Positions 48,788 through 62,760 of a stretch of 64,000 nt of DNA are shown here, piece after piece. The position numbers and the translations under genes are program-made. This stretch comes from Megalopta genalis (taxonomy: Eukaryota; Arthropoda; Insecta; Hymenoptera; Halictidae). Within the stretch, counting starts at the first letter, position 1; each line of letters starts with the position of its first letter. The notes beneath the pieces are model-generated. The model was not told where the DNA came from and ran no database searches. It saw only the letters and a program-made list of their open reading frames with translations. The DNA is taken from the NCBI RefSeq assembly GCF_051020955.1, contig NW_027476093.1:3005001-3069000 (forward strand). The letters are read 5' to 3'.

Positions 48788-50589
48788 AACCGCGATTACC
48801 CGATACGAGATGACCCGAATACTGGAAAAGACGCGAGAACTATCGCATTTTATTAAACCGTAACAGATCGTCACGAAGAAGATTTACGCGATAACATCTT
48901 CGCGTTTGCACGAATCGCGTGCAAGGTAGCATGCAAGATTTTCGCCCCATAGATCATCCCATTACGAGGAACATGGTTGCACACTCGGGAACACCTAGCA
49001 GACGTTCTCACGGATATCGTACGGGGAAAGTTTTGCGAGCCACGAAAACGTGCGCGCGTGAACCGAGACGAGCGTCGCGTTTATTAAAAATCCAGCGACG
49101 CGCGGTCGTTTCGACAAGGCCTTTGGAGTCTTGTCGCGGCTCGCGACGCCAAGGGCCGCCTTTGCCCGCGTTCGATTTGCGCGGCTGCATTTTAGAAAAA
49201 TTTGTTGCGCGAAGGCCTTTGCGTCGATCGTTGAACGGGTCTCGCGCACGTTTCATCTTGCGTCACGGTTACAAGGATCGCAAGGAGCGTTAAATATTTA
49301 TAAAATGTCGACGCCCCTGGAACCGCGCGAAGAGAAAAGAAATTGCCTGCTTTCCACGGTTTTCGTTCCGTAGGTTTTCTCCGGGTTCGAATCGGCCGCC
49401 GGGTTCGTTCCTTTTTTCGCTCGCGCGGAATGCTCGACGCCGATGGTAAAATGCCGATGTACCGCGGAATATTTCGATCGCCTCCCACATTCTTCGTCTC
49501 GACCGTTGCATTTTGCAACGGCTACGTAACCGTATTCGTTTCCAAAGTTTTAGCAAATCCTCGAATCGGCATCTTTTTTCGCGCGTGTCGTTAAGAACGC
49601 TTTTCCGAGTAACCGTCGAGAGGTTTCGGCTCGTTTCTTATCGAGAAGTTATCGACGAAAAGCATTTGCTAAATATAACGGTCGAAATGCATAATACATA
49701 AATAAATGTACGATACATGCGTGAACTAAGAAAAATCATTTGAAGCAGCACATGTCAATGAACAAAGGTTTACGGTGGATACGAATAAGAAACGGTCGGC
49801 GAGTACGTGAAACGAGAATTTAATCGGAATTTAATAATATATAATTTAATTTTGAAACAGAAAATTTACAAATTTAACAGAAAAAACAGCGACTCTAACA
49901 ACAACAACAAAAATCATTAAACGATGAATACCGAATTCAAGGTTGTCGCGTTAGATCGGATTAAAATACAAAAGCGTATATTCGCTCCGAGAAATGCCCT
50001 ATCTTTAATGATTGGTAACCTCGTAAAGAATTAGAGAGCGCGTCTTTAACAGCACGCGCGAAAGTCAAGGCCGCGAGAGCCGGCTTCCTTAAACATCGGC
50101 ATGTTTCTTTGTTTTGCTATTTATTTTTAATTTTATGGAATCCTACGATGCACTTTTAGCCTCGACCTATAGATTCCGCGTCGTTATCGCCGTTTCGCGC
50201 GACAACGGATGCGACGTACCCAGGATTCGAAGCAAACGTTTCGATATATATTACATAGGAATTAAGATAATCTTGTACGACGAATTCCGAAACGGTGGAA
50301 CTTTTGCCGTACGAAAGCGTGGTCTTTGGTACTCGTTTCGATCTGTCGGCGACTTCGTGTTATATCGTACGTCCTCGCGACGCGAAGGCCGACGCACCTA
50401 CATTTTTATCGAACAACGTAACCGCCTGTCGACGATCGGAACGCGTTATAAAAACCGAAGAGATTACCATCCGCCCGGTCGTGCGAAGATTACAAATTGT
50501 CCTCCGGTAACCGGAAGGTCTTAGATAATTTCGAAACGCGATGGCGCACCGCCTCGATAAGGATTCCACGAGCGATCGATGATCCCATC

Positions 50590-50632
50590 GATGCATCGGT
50601 GCATCGGTGCATCGGTGCATCGGCGCATCGAT
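50590..50632. repeat. octamer tandem repeat (GCATCGGT)n
   Basis: Four to five copies of GCATCGGT, framed by ATCGATGCA on both sides (TCGATGCATCGG on the left, GCATCGATGCACC on the right). The array is therefore bounded by a short inverted repeat. Confidence 0.85.
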
Positions 50633-51245
50633 GCACCGTGACGTTGCGCCCAAAAATATCCCGGGTTTTCCTTACCGCCGGAGAGCCGCGTACGGTGCGT
50701 CGCGTGCACGTGTGTACAGGCGGTGACGGCCCTTGCCCTTGAGTCTACGCCCTAATATTGATCCGGCGTCCTTTCTGCCCCTCCATGGTGGCCCATGGTG
50801 TGCGTACAATGAAACGCAGGATCCTCTTCGCCCCTCCAACAGCTCGCAGACCCATCGTGTCCCCGTTGAGACCGGCGTATGGGCCGATGTTGCTCTCCAG
50901 TGCAAATCAAGCTGTCAAACTGTCGACACTGATCGACGCGATATCGGTCCGATCGTTTTTGTGAAATTTCTCCACGGTTTTCGTGTTCCAACATCTTTCA
51001 TCCCTCCTTCGCCAAGTTTCGCGTCGCTACCGCAGCACGTTCGAACTTTCCTCGCCGCATTCTCCGACTTTTCCACCCTCCGATCCCACTCCTCTTCGGG
51101 GACACGCGGTTCTCGAACCAGCCCGGTTACGCGTTATCGAACTCGATCGATACGCACGCGACGTTCCTCCGGGGGTCGTCTTCCTCTTCGTCCCGGCGTT
51201 GTCTTCCGACGACCGGCGTTCCTCCGATAAAGTGTCTCAGTGCAG

Positions 51246-51326
51246 GCGTGACCACGCGGTCGGATGCACACGCGAGCTCGTTCGTCAACCCGGAGATGGT
51301 TCTTTGCGACGTCTGCGACAACAAAG
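51246..51326 (+). CDS. candidate 81-nt internal exon with a CxxC motif
   Basis: The acceptor GTGTCTCAGTGCAG (AG at 51244-51245) and the donor AAAG|GTGAGA flank 81 nt that stay open in phase 1. This is exactly the phase left by the exon ending at 47014. Joined to the preceding G, the segment begins GVTTRSDAHA and ends VLCDVCDNKG. The CDVC pair suggests one half of a zinc-binding site whose partner cysteines would lie in a later exon. I did not find a convincing next exon: the open stretch before GTGAGA near 51770 contains cysteines, but no acceptor fits the frame. Linkage to the 45712 exon is inferred from phase only. Confidence 0.4.
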
Positions 51327-54300
51327 GTGAGACCACGGACCGTTTCTCGGATATCGTAGCAGCTTCTAGGCCGAACCCTCGTAGAACAGGTGAATTTCGA
51401 CGCGTAAAGGCCAGGGTGCGTCCCGCCTCCTCCCGCGGCTTCGTCCAAACGAAGCAATCTTCTACGAACGAATCGTCGCGCCGGCTTAAATCGAATCGCC
51501 CAACTCGGTCGACCGAATCGCCCAGGCTTCTTTTTAAGCCTTTCAAGACTACCGGGCCCGCGGTACTCGATCGGATCGGTGACGGGGAAGAGGGATTCCG
51601 ACGATCGGAGCATCGTTGTTAAACCGTGACCGCGCCAACGTCGACGATACCGATCGATGAGGGGATGCTGTGTGTTTTCGACCGTATGGGATTGTCACGG
51701 AAAGATATTTATTACGCGCGAACCGGTCTCGCCGGAGGAACCGCGCTGTGCAGACGCGATCGCAAAGGTGAGAGAAACCCGCGACGATCGCGTGGTAAAT
51801 GCCTGACATTTTCACCCTCGCCCGTGTAAACGTGTCTCTATCCGCCTTGCGGAACACGCCGCGCCGCGGTCGAAACTTCGGAGAGAACGCCGGGAATCTC
51901 GAATCTCGATCGTTCTTGCGAATGCAGCTTTGCGCGTCGAACGAAGACGATCGGACACAGTTTTATTATTAATTAAGCTTTGTTACACGGTCGCGCTCTC
52001 CTGACGTGTCTGGTTCACGATGACTCTTCGCAAGAGTTTTAACAAAAGGTTCGCGATTTATCGTTAGACTCGGAATCGACTCGTGCTTGTGCAAGAATGA
52101 ATTTTAAACGAGTTCGGGATCTATCCTCTGCAGCTAATTCGCAATTTGTACGCACCGGTTTACGTATTTAGGATTTTCTGCAAAGATTGCCGGATGCAGC
52201 GGCTAGGGTAAAAGCGTAAATTAAGGCGTAAAAAGCACGGGCGAAGCACGGCGCGTTCGATAGCGGCCGACCACGGTACGAAATATGAACCGATTCGACG
52301 TACGAGCTGGTGTTTACAAAAGATAATTACCAATCTTCGGGTATGCGTCTAGGTTGGCAACAATGGTATCGATATTTTGAAAGATGTTTCATAGCAGAAC
52401 CGTAACGGAATTCTACATCGTTAACCGCGTGAAACCAACCGTGTTCTTAATTATTATTAAAATGGCCGTTTCGCGTAACTTTAGCCTTCGGATTGTATTA
52501 CACGTAATTGTAATAAGCGCGCGTCTGAAATTTAATTTTGTCGACAGGCTGATCGATTAAACAACAAAATGACGCAACCTTTGTTTACGCGGATATATAT
52601 CTTCGTAATTATTCGTACGTCGGGCTCGACTCTCCGCTCCACGATCGGATAGCAATTGGAACAACCGAATGGTGCATTTTTATGCGAACGGGTATTTTTT
52701 GTAGAAAGAAGGTGTAAAAATGAGACCTGGATAGAAATATTCGACGATACCGAATAATGACATTTTATTTTGTACATTATTCCCAATGGATTTTTATTTA
52801 ACCGGTAAAAAAATGTCTTATCGAACACGAATCATAGAACCTCCAAGACGTATCTTCTCGAACGATAGCAGCGCCTTCCATCCCCGACTTCGTTATCTTC
52901 GAACGGATTTTCCAAATACATGCCTCGTCGTTGACAGAGTGTCAACGAATAAGCTGTCGAGTGCGCATAATTTAATCGAGCGTCGCGCCGATTCCGTATC
53001 GGTTCCGTAGCTAAACGATCACCGTCTTCGAGCGGGTATAAATTTCGCAGTCGCGACGAATAGATGGTTCGTCGGGATATTTCACGCGTTCGCGAGTTTC
53101 TCCGATCCGAAACGGTTGCTGGTTATTACGGGCAATCGTGACCAAACGTCGAAGATTCCATCGGAGGCATCGCGGGGCACGGCGAGATGCAACGTCGTGC
53201 CATCGTACACCATGGGCGTGCCATAAATTCCTTTCCGAGAAGAGTCCGATTAAAACGGCAGACTAAGCGGCTCTGGAGATTACGAGGACCGGGCTCCTCC
53301 GTGTAAACAAGCCTCGTTATGCACTTAATTACGATCGCTCGAACAGTCTCGAACGCGGGTCTGCGTCTGCGTCTGCGCGTACCGTCGGTCCGGGCCGAGC
53401 CGGGACGACGTTATTTTTCGGGGAGAAACTTTCTCACGCCCTCGAGGGCGTTTTACTTTCGCCGCTCGAGTTACAGCCGGCGGTCCTGGAAATCTGGGAA
53501 ATTCGTTTCGGACCGCGTCGCGAAACTGGCAACGGTACAGGAAAGGTTTAGGTTTTCGTGGCCGAGATCCGCTTCGTATTTTCACCGGCGTCGCGCGAGA
53601 CCACAGTCGGGTCTTTCACGAACGGGACAGTTCAGCGAAATCGCGGACTTTTGTTCGAGACTTCGCGAGATAACGGCCCTCTCTCGGTTGGCGCTATTTA
53701 TACGCGTCCGATACACGATAGCGTCGAGTCGATCGATCGAATGGCCGCATTGTTAACGCTTTCCGCTGTCCGATCCGCTCGCTCGAAACGGAAACGGGGC
53801 GACTCGAATTATTACGAATGTTGGGAGAGATCGACGCGTACCGATCCATACCACGAAACGTAATCGTCTTTATATTTTAATTAGTAAGTTAGCTTACAGC
53901 TTGCGGTTGAATTCGAGAACTTGGAAAGTTGGGTTTGAACATTGGTCCTTCTTTCCGCGAAACTGGTCGGCATCGAATCGAACGCGACAACGGAAAGTCC
54001 GTCCGCCGCTGCGAACGCTGTGCGCCATCGGGCGCCTGCTTATCGCGCTCCGTTCCGTCGAAAAGAATCGTTATCGGGGGAAAACGTTATCGGTCGTATT
54101 ATTTTACGATGACCGCATCGCGGCGTGTCCCGAGAGCGCGAAAGAGAAAAAATCCTCGCCGTGCCTCGGTTTCGAATCGCGCGAATCCGTTCGTTCGGTG
54201 CGCGCGATCGAACAACAACGGTTCGGCAATCTTCTGTGTACGATTTACGCGAATACGAGATAACGCGGGAAGGATAACGGGCAATTGCCAGTGTACAACG

Positions 54301-54402
54301 CGACCGTTGTAACGCGCTTACTCTCGCTGAATCTTTTACAAAAATGGATGGCCACAGTTGGATGGATTAATCGGGCTAATGAAAATCAACAGCATCCGTT
54401 GG

Positions 54403-54439
54403 AACAGTGGTAGCGGTAGTGGTAGTAGTAGCAGCAACT
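54403..54439. repeat. imperfect GGTAGY/AGC trinucleotide-like repeat
   Basis: Interspersed GGTAGT, GGTAGC and AGTAGTAGC units, visible directly. Confidence 0.75.
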
Positions 54440-57400
54440 ACCGCGCGGTGCTCTAGAAAACAGAAACGCGAATGGGGCGTAGCAGAGACCTAGCTTTACG
54501 GTTATTAGACTGCGTATCTTTATGCAAAACATCAATTTTCTGCATCGGTCGCGAAAAATGGAAATCGCATAGAAAGCTCCTTTCTTCGATCACTTAAATA
54601 GTTTCGAACGTACTATCGTACTCTAATCCTTTTTGTTACGGTGTACATACGTAGAAATTTACGAGCGAAGAACGATATCTATCTTCTTCCGACTTTTCTT
54701 TTCATCTTCCAGTTTCCACGTACCAAAGAAACGACCAACTCTTTGTCCGCTCGAGGCTTTTACGCGCCTCGTGTCGACGGTCATCGGCGTGATGTCACGC
54801 ATCGAATTATACCATAAGCTAACGCGTTGCCGCGATAATCGTGTAATTTAATTCCCGGCGACCGACAACCCCCGAAATCATTGTCGGGTATACCGTATTC
54901 TTACGGTAGCGACGAAGCTCGCGTACACGGCGTACGCGAGAAGAAAATTGGCCGATCGCCCCGATCGCGTTTCATTCGGTTTCCGCGGATATATCTGCTC
55001 TTTCGAATCGCGCGGGTGCCCTTTTGTTCGATCCGAACGGCAGCGATCTGGCATTATCCGCGGAATTTCCGAGATTCGAGGTCAAAGTCTGTTGCACGCG
55101 TTTCTACGGTCGCGTACCGCGGATACATCGAGAGAACTGGTGTAAATTATCGCTCGTCGAATCAGCTGCGGCTATTCGAGCGTCCATCGTTCGTTCGGCT
55201 CGTAAAATTCAACTCGCTCGCCGAACTGGATAAACGTTGGCTGCCGATCGACAGCTTGTAAATTCGGTCGTTGGAAATGTCTTGAACTTTCGTAAGGTTA
55301 CGCGAACTTGGTTCATTTTTTCGCGCGTTGTCGAGCGACGTCGCGCGTTCTCATCGGAATCGTTCGATCGAACGTTGACCGGATACGGGTCGCGAACAGC
55401 CGGTCGAGAGTTCCGACCGATTGAAATTCGGTGTATAAAGATAGTACTTCCTGTCGAACGATCCTGTTCTTTGGTTAGCGAACGTTGACGCTACCGGGCA
55501 CACTCGTCGACCACTTAACAGCGTTGTAGTTCGCAGACGAAGTCGCGCGAACGTTAAGTTAAGTTCGACGAGTTAAAACGACGAATTCGAAACAGGGTTA
55601 TATTATTATGCGAAATTAAGGAACCGTTCCTTGAAAATCTTTGATAACGCTCGATTCGAGCTTTTATTTCGATCGAAGTTGTTTTGCAAAAATTTTTATA
55701 AAGTAAATTTTACTATTTATTTCTTTTTATACCTACGTTACGGTCGTAACGTGGAATAGGAAACGATCGAGAGTTCTATTCGTTCCGGGACGGAAACCGG
55801 CAACTTTGTTCTCGATCGATCGGTTTCTATCGAGAAAGAATATCGGTCGCAACGTTTCGAACGATCCGTGTAGTTCGCTGTCGTATCGTACGGATGCGCT
55901 GGACGAACGGTCGCGTACGAGCCGTTCCCGTCCGTGCCGTTTCCTGTTTTTCTTCTATCGTCCATTTCGCACGCGACACTGTTTCAACGATAAGGGGTGG
56001 TTCATAAATATTTACGTAACATATCGTCGCGTCGATTCTAACGGTGTAGCCGAGAAAGCACGTCCACGTATAAAGCCAGCGATAATTCGTCCGGAAACGG
56101 GGAACAAGGCATTCGCGTCACGCACCGTGCACTCGTACATAATTCGTGCATTCTTTAAATTTACAATCGTCGTCCGGCCTATCGAAGCGTCGGACGCGAA
56201 GCTAGGATGCACAAAGGTCGGCGTGCGGCGGTCGCGCGCGATAACAATGGTTCGTCGTTTCGTCGATCGCGACGACGAAATGCGGCCGGTGCTGATTTTT
56301 CTTTCGAACGGGAACATTGCCGAGTCATTTGCGAGCGTTTCGATGCAAATCTCGATCGCCGCGAACGTTACGCAATTATGTCGGGGAATTTTCGCTCGGT
56401 CGCCTAGAAGTCGGGAAATCTCTTTCGGATCGCTGGCTGGCCACGAAAAGCACGATTTCTAAAGCCACGAATCCAGCCACGAGGGTACGCGCCGTTTTAT
56501 AGAAACAACGAAACGCGAAACAGGAATTTTCCAACGGAAACGATCGCAGCCTGTACAAGCAGAATCGCGCGGGGGGTAGCAGTTTCGAACGGGGATCGTT
56601 TTCGTCGTCGCGGTCATTCCCGTTGGCCGCGAGCTTCGCGGACAGAAATGTAATTTTTCATAAAAGTCGGTGCCTGGCCGGCTGAACGCGTTGCGACACC
56701 GCACACGTCCCGGTCACGAATGTAATGGTTATTTTATTATCCGCGCGTTCGATGCTCACGATCGTCGTTACTTTCTCGTTAGCCACGATCTACCGACTAT
56801 AGGCTAGGTCGCCGCGGGAACGATGAAAAAGTTGTACGGTGTTCTCTTTCGACGTACAAGTACGATAGCTCGATGACTATGGAACGGAAATCCTCCTGCT
56901 TTTTTTTCGCGGTGAACGCAACGCTTTCGAGCGTCTCGGTTAATTGTTCGGCAGTCCTACTTCGATGCGGCGTCGGATACATTTTCAAAATATCGTTTGC
57001 GTAGAACGGATACGTTGCGCAAGCGTGGATGCTTCGACGATTATCCATATTTTGCGCAGACGATACAAATTTTCGTTGACGGATCGGCAAAATAATTTAG
57101 CGAACGTTTCTCATCTATGATTTCAGAAGCGTGAAACAATTTTTAAACTCGTTTACGCTCGATCACCAATAGAAAATTTACGGCATTCGATTCCCTCGGG
57201 TCGGAAGCTGTCGCGCATCGCAACATAAAAGTATAAAAGTTTATACGATTTAAAATCATTCTTCGTCGATTCAGCGCTTACACGACGTACGCGGACGCGA
57301 GCGTCGACGTATCGTATATCTTCGGATAGATCGATTTTTACCGTTCTCATCGGATATTAAACGTTGCTCGTAAGAGGCCTTTGATGAATATTTCTGAATT

Positions 57401-58075
57401 CGATCGGTCGGCGTGATACGGAAAAGCGAGCGAGGTCTCGCGAGGTCGATGCGTCGAATTAAAGGTCCCCCCGAGGCGAGGCCGCGCGCAGAGGGCATAG
57501 GCCGATTACGCGCAAACGCGGTCGTGTAACCGGGCGCGCAGCGGCGCCAAGTTGAGAACTCCTTGCATAATTGGAGTCAACGATGCGTACCGAATGGCCT
57601 CCGCCATTGTCTGCATACAGTTAGCCGATTATTCCGCGAACACGTTCCGTACTGTTCGCACCAGCGACAAAACTGGCGGCTGCCACGGGTGACATCGATG
57701 CGGAGACTGCGCGTCGCTCGCACAACGCGTCTGTAACACGTTTTTTCCATCGTCCTCGATTCATCGAGAATCTCGAGAAAGGACTTGTATGTATACGGAG
57801 ACGGTATAGCATAATTCGAACTTTGTCGTTGTATTATATATAGTCGAGGCGTTTCCATAGATAATTGTATCGAACGGCAACGCGTAAGACCCTCCGCGCG
57901 CTGCAAACGCGCGAAACGCAACGAGCTTGGATAAGTTTCGAGGCGACGCGGTGGCACGATACTATTATCAACGACGAAGCCGATGCACCGGGGACGCAGC
58001 GGACCGAGCGTCGTTGGCCTTCCAGGAAACGCGAAAAAAAGCGGCTGCGATCCGCGAGTTAGTCGCGTTCCAAAG

Positions 58076-58100
58076 GCAGCAGCAGCAGCAACAGCACCAG
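58076..58100. repeat. (CAG)n-like repeat
   Basis: Five perfect and several imperfect CAG/CAA/CAC triplets. No supported gene contains them. Confidence 0.85.
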
Positions 58101-58992
58101 CCGCGCTCCGAATGGAACCGGAAGTCGTCGGAACGCCCCCTGGTAATTTCAGACGCGACGTCCCGCGATAAACGCCAAGGGCTGCGCAAATTGCGAAACG
58201 AGTCGGCAGCCGGCGGAAAGAAGTCCGGGAGGACAACGAGGAATAATTAAAAACCGGGCGTGGAAACGAGAAAAGAGCGGGACAACGAAGAGAATCGTGT
58301 AGACGAGGCGCGCGCGCGCGGTATTCGCGGTTTTTGTCGAAATCGTTTAACCGGTTGGCGCCGAGGAACCCGGAGTTTTTCATCGGTGTCTCCCGAACAC
58401 GTTCGGTCGGCAGGCGCATTTTCTCTCTCGCCGCTTACAAAACGGTTCTACCGTTTACGCATTCCTCGTGGGCAGCAGTCTACGCGTTCCCAACCGCGAC
58501 TGTACACGCGTATCTACGGGCCCCTTCTTTTCCCCTCGTTCCCTCCGTGTCCCGCTCTCTCGCATTTTCCTATCCTCCGACTTTCCTGCTCTCCAACCTC
58601 CTCGCTTCGCTCGGCATGTCCGCTTCTTCGAACAAACGTCTTCGGCTTCGCTTCGCGTCGACGCGTGCAACAAGAATGCACCCGCCGCGTCGCTGCAGAC
58701 CAGTCCGCGCTATTCCGCGTCGTTCCGCGTCATTCGGCTCGCTGTTTTACGGAATCCGATCGTCGCCGTACCACGTCGCATCGGGAAAACGGTCGAATAG
58801 ATTTACGGGCGCGCTCGATTCGCGCGAACGAGATCGATCTCGCGCGTGCTCCATAACATGCCGCATCCGAAGCAACGGCTCCTTTCCGGGTCGACGACTC
58901 GCGCCGATCCATTTTCTAGATGCCGATAATTTTGTTGCGATACTCGTAACGCGCCGACGGTCGATACCATATCTTGTAACGTTGCGGTAAAA

Positions 58993-59018
58993 TGCAACCG
59001 TTGCAACCGTTGCAACCG
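58993..59018. repeat. 9-bp tandem repeat (TGCAACCGT)n
   Basis: Nearly three copies of TGCAACCGT in direct succession. Confidence 0.9.
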
Positions 59019-60327
59019 AGGAACGCGTACAATTCCAGGACTTTTAACTGCGACGGATCGTTGACCGCGCTTTCGTACAATTTTCAACAACGTCCCTCCG
59101 AACTACGTTATGATACGCGTCTCTCGGTTCTGTTATCTACGCGATGCAAGGGAATAACCAAAATATGTGGCACCTCAATTGCATGCTCGTGTTCACGATC
59201 CGCGATCAACGTTATCGAACCAATGAAATTGATATCTCCGCGAACACCGAACTCTCGCAGCTGTCATCCGCAGACACGCCGTCGAACGGAAGCAGGCCGA
59301 CGCATCGCGTGAATTAACGTTGGAACCGGTTATCCGACTAGATCGATCGAGCTCGCTGAACGTTGATGGCGTCGGGACGACGACGAAGGACAGTGCTGGA
59401 TCGCGCCGAGACACAACGAACGATAGAAGAAACATTCTCCCGGCTTGACCTCACGCGCACAGCGTGTCGGTTAGTCACCGAAACGCTCTTGTATTCCCTC
59501 CTACGTATTCATGCGCGTTCGTACGTATTCGTACCTACCAACGCATCAGCGCCACCCTCCCCTTTAGATCGCACGTGTGCGTATGCCGCGTGGTACGTGT
59601 CTTTAAATCGTTTCTATCGTCGACGATCGGCGTCTAGAAGCAGCGCCGGTTTTCCATGGGTTCGCGCTACTCGCCGTGGGAGTATTTATGGGGGAAAGTC
59701 CATTATCATCGGGCATCGCGATGCAAAAATAGTCGCGGAGCACGTGCGGTTGCTAAATGCTGCGTCGCGTGTTCGCGTCTCTCGAACCCTCTGAACGCGG
59801 TAGGTGTGTTCGCGATCGACGGATTCACACCGGTCGGTCGACGTTGGTTAACGTCTTCCGGTCGATCGTTTCGGAGCCAACCGTATCGTTTAATCGTTAC
59901 GTTTCTGCGTCGCGGTTGCGAATTATGAAACGAAACTTGGACGTTCTCGTAATCGTTAATTATTCGCGAACAAATTTCCCTGGTTCTCCGGTCGCTGTGA
60001 ACAATAGTTTAGAGTACTCCGACTGCTCTAATCGGACTGGCCCCGATACCATAGACGCGTTAAAAGGTGTACAACCGCTCTGTGTCGCGCGCGTTCTCGT
60101 TTCTCGCAGCTCGGCCCGATCTGCTCCGTTTTTCATTTTGCAAACGATCGTCGCGCAACGATCGCGTCACTCGCGCGCATTTTAAGAACGTCCAATGAAT
60201 TCCGTGCTTCCACGTGTTTCTAATTAGAAACCGAACCGTAAGGATTTGATCCACGGTTCATCGCGCGAGCGCTATTTAGAATGCCATTATACTTTCCATT
60301 AGGACGTCGCGTCGCCGATGTAATTTT

Positions 60328-60356
60328 AATAGACCGAATAGACCGAATAGACCGAA
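60328..60356. repeat. 10-bp tandem repeat (AATAGACCGA)n
   Basis: Three copies of AATAGACCGA, visible directly. Confidence 0.9.
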
Positions 60357-62693
60357 AACACCGCAATTGCGGCAGGAACGATTTGAAAATCGAAAGATCC
60401 GATGAAATTCGATTCTGCGCGTAACCTCTATGTTTTAATCGGAGAGATCATTGTAAAATGTCAACGTGGGAAGTAAAATTATGCGTGTTTACGAAAGACC
60501 AGCTCTCTTATCGCAGTCGATCGCTCGCGAACACCCGTGGATGCAAATGCCAACGATGTTTGAAGTTAACGATACAAAAATCGACCAAATCGCACAGGAC
60601 GCGCCAACGCGGTGCCAAAAGCGATCGTTCTTTTCTCCTCGGGAGAAGAATATAAAAACCGTCTACGCTCGTTACGTAAACCGTCTTGTTTATCGCGTAA
60701 ACGCCGCGCCTCGCTGATTCTGCATGCCGGACCGCGTTGCTGCGTACGCGTCATTTCGATCGCGGGTACGAGATCATCGATAACGCGGTCTAACAAATTG
60801 CAACTTTTTTTTCCACGTTCCGACCGGCGCGCGCGATCGTACATTTTGACGAGTCCGACGCGAATCCGAACGCGAAATCGCTCTCCGATCGAAGCTTCTC
60901 TAGCTTTTACCTTCGAAAACTTGTTTTCGATCGTTTGGATCGTTTCTGGTTTGAAACGATCCCACGGGCATGCGCGATCGGTTGTTTAAAACGCAGGAAA
61001 AAATACAAATTTGTCGGACAGGGTATCGAGGATACCGGATTCGGATATATCCTGCGTGGATGCCGCGCGTTCGGCGCACGCGCGACGCGGGTCGAAAGGT
61101 CTTAATGGGATGTAGGTCGAGCAGCAACGATGGGTGGAATTCATCGACGTTCCCTGTCCGCCGACTGTAAACCCGCGAATAACCGAAACCTTGAAAAATC
61201 TACGTTCACTAGCCGCCGCTGTTGCATTTTTGCTGTCTGGGAAAAACGCTTTAAAAGGTAACGCTCGTCGGCCGCGCGTTAAATTATAAATCGCGTCGGC
61301 CGGTTAAGAAACCGGCACCGAGGGTTGCCGATCTTCGGAACACACGAATCGATCCTTTCCGTCCAAATTTTATACGGACGCTTTATACGGTCCGTGCGCG
61401 AAGGGTTTGCGCGCACGAGCGATCGACGATTAAATATACGTATTAATTATCCGTAGGGTAAATACATTTGTAGAATCGACGATTCTATCGCGAATCGCGA
61501 ACGCTTTCGAAACGGTAGCAACGATAGAGCAGTGATCGAAAATAGACAGAGCATACGAGAGAGCGAATGTAAAAATTCTATTCATATTTTTCAACGTTGT
61601 TCTTTATAAATTCACTCGCGCGAGTACCGTCGTGTATGGCAATCGGCTGTAAAAAAAACATGCGTGTTCGTGTATGGAACACGGGGACATGGTACGGAAA
61701 CAGTGTTCCATAATAGGTACATCGAGAATAGGTACATAGATCTAAAAACATCGGTTTATCGAACAGCAGCGGTATAAATATTCGACGATAACATTTTGTA
61801 GTTACAATCGAAACAATGATAATCTTATACCTCCTGAAAAGCGTTCCATAATGGTTACTCTTATACCTTGCAAGTTTATTTTCGCGGACACGTGGAAATT
61901 CGAGTGTTCTCCGAACAAACTGAAAATAGCCGTAAAGAAAATATGCGTATCGGGTTTAGTTTCTGTTTGCCCGAACAAAGGGTTACATTGTGCGCTCGCA
62001 CAGGCTCGAACGAACGGAGGCCACTAGTTTTACCGAACCGCGTTTCGATCCGAATTTTCCGTTTGGAAGTTTCAATACGTCGATCGTCGTACAATTTAAA
62101 TATCAAAATGGTCCGATGCTTTGCCATTGTCGGGTCGATAAGAAATAATCCAGAAAAAAAGAGAACAAACCTGCAGGATTTGCTTCCTCTCTGTCCGAGA
62201 AGAACAAAAGGGGCGATCGTTTACAGTCAAACGCAGAGGGTGGGGTTCCATATGTTCCCATGGATCGGAGGATACGAGTCTCGTTGCATCGTGTTCCCAG
62301 GATCGATCCGGGATCCCGATCTAGAACCGGGCTCGTGCAAATTATGGAAAATCGGGGGTACCGTTACGAAAACGATACGCGAAGGATCGAGTGCCGGGGC
62401 ACTCGATTCGCAACACGGGGCGGATTATCGAACTCTCCGTCGTTGTTCTTACTTCTCTCTCCCTCTGGCTACGCGGTTGGCAGCGTGGCTCGAAAATCTT
62501 GTGTCCACCTTCGTGCGGAGCTCGCACAAAGAACACTCGTTCGCATTATTGCAGAAAATAATGCGGCCTGCCCTGACCATGAGGCGCACGAGTAGAATCG
62601 TATGTAGGGTGTGCACGCAGCCGTGATGCACACTAATAGGCGCACACACCCGCCCGCGTCGATACCTTTGTGTACGCATGTAAGTGAAATAGA

Positions 62694-62697
<4 letters not shown>

Positions 62698-62757
<60 letters not shown>
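62698..62757. repeat. (GA)n microsatellite
   Basis: About 30 uninterrupted AG dinucleotides. Confidence 0.97.

Positions 62758-62760
<3 letters not shown>

Larger units (their letters stand above)
47015..51245. other. presumed intron or intergenic DNA after the 45712 exon
   Basis: CpG-rich, with no exon I can support between the donor at 47015 and the candidate exon at 51246. It holds several simple repeats and one copy of the dispersed hairpin-family repeat. A weakly coding-like segment lies near 50809-50964 (52 codons starting MKRRILFAPP); it has no clear splice sites. Confidence 0.4.

Noticed and set aside
49380..49410. GGGTTCGAATC, resembling a tRNA T-arm
   Set aside because: The stem does not pair properly, and no matching acceptor stem, D-arm or anticodon arm lies at the right distance upstream.
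57577..58419. 280-codon open frame on the minus strand
   Set aside because: No recognisable domain, overlaps plus-strand frames, composition typical of chance frames in this region.
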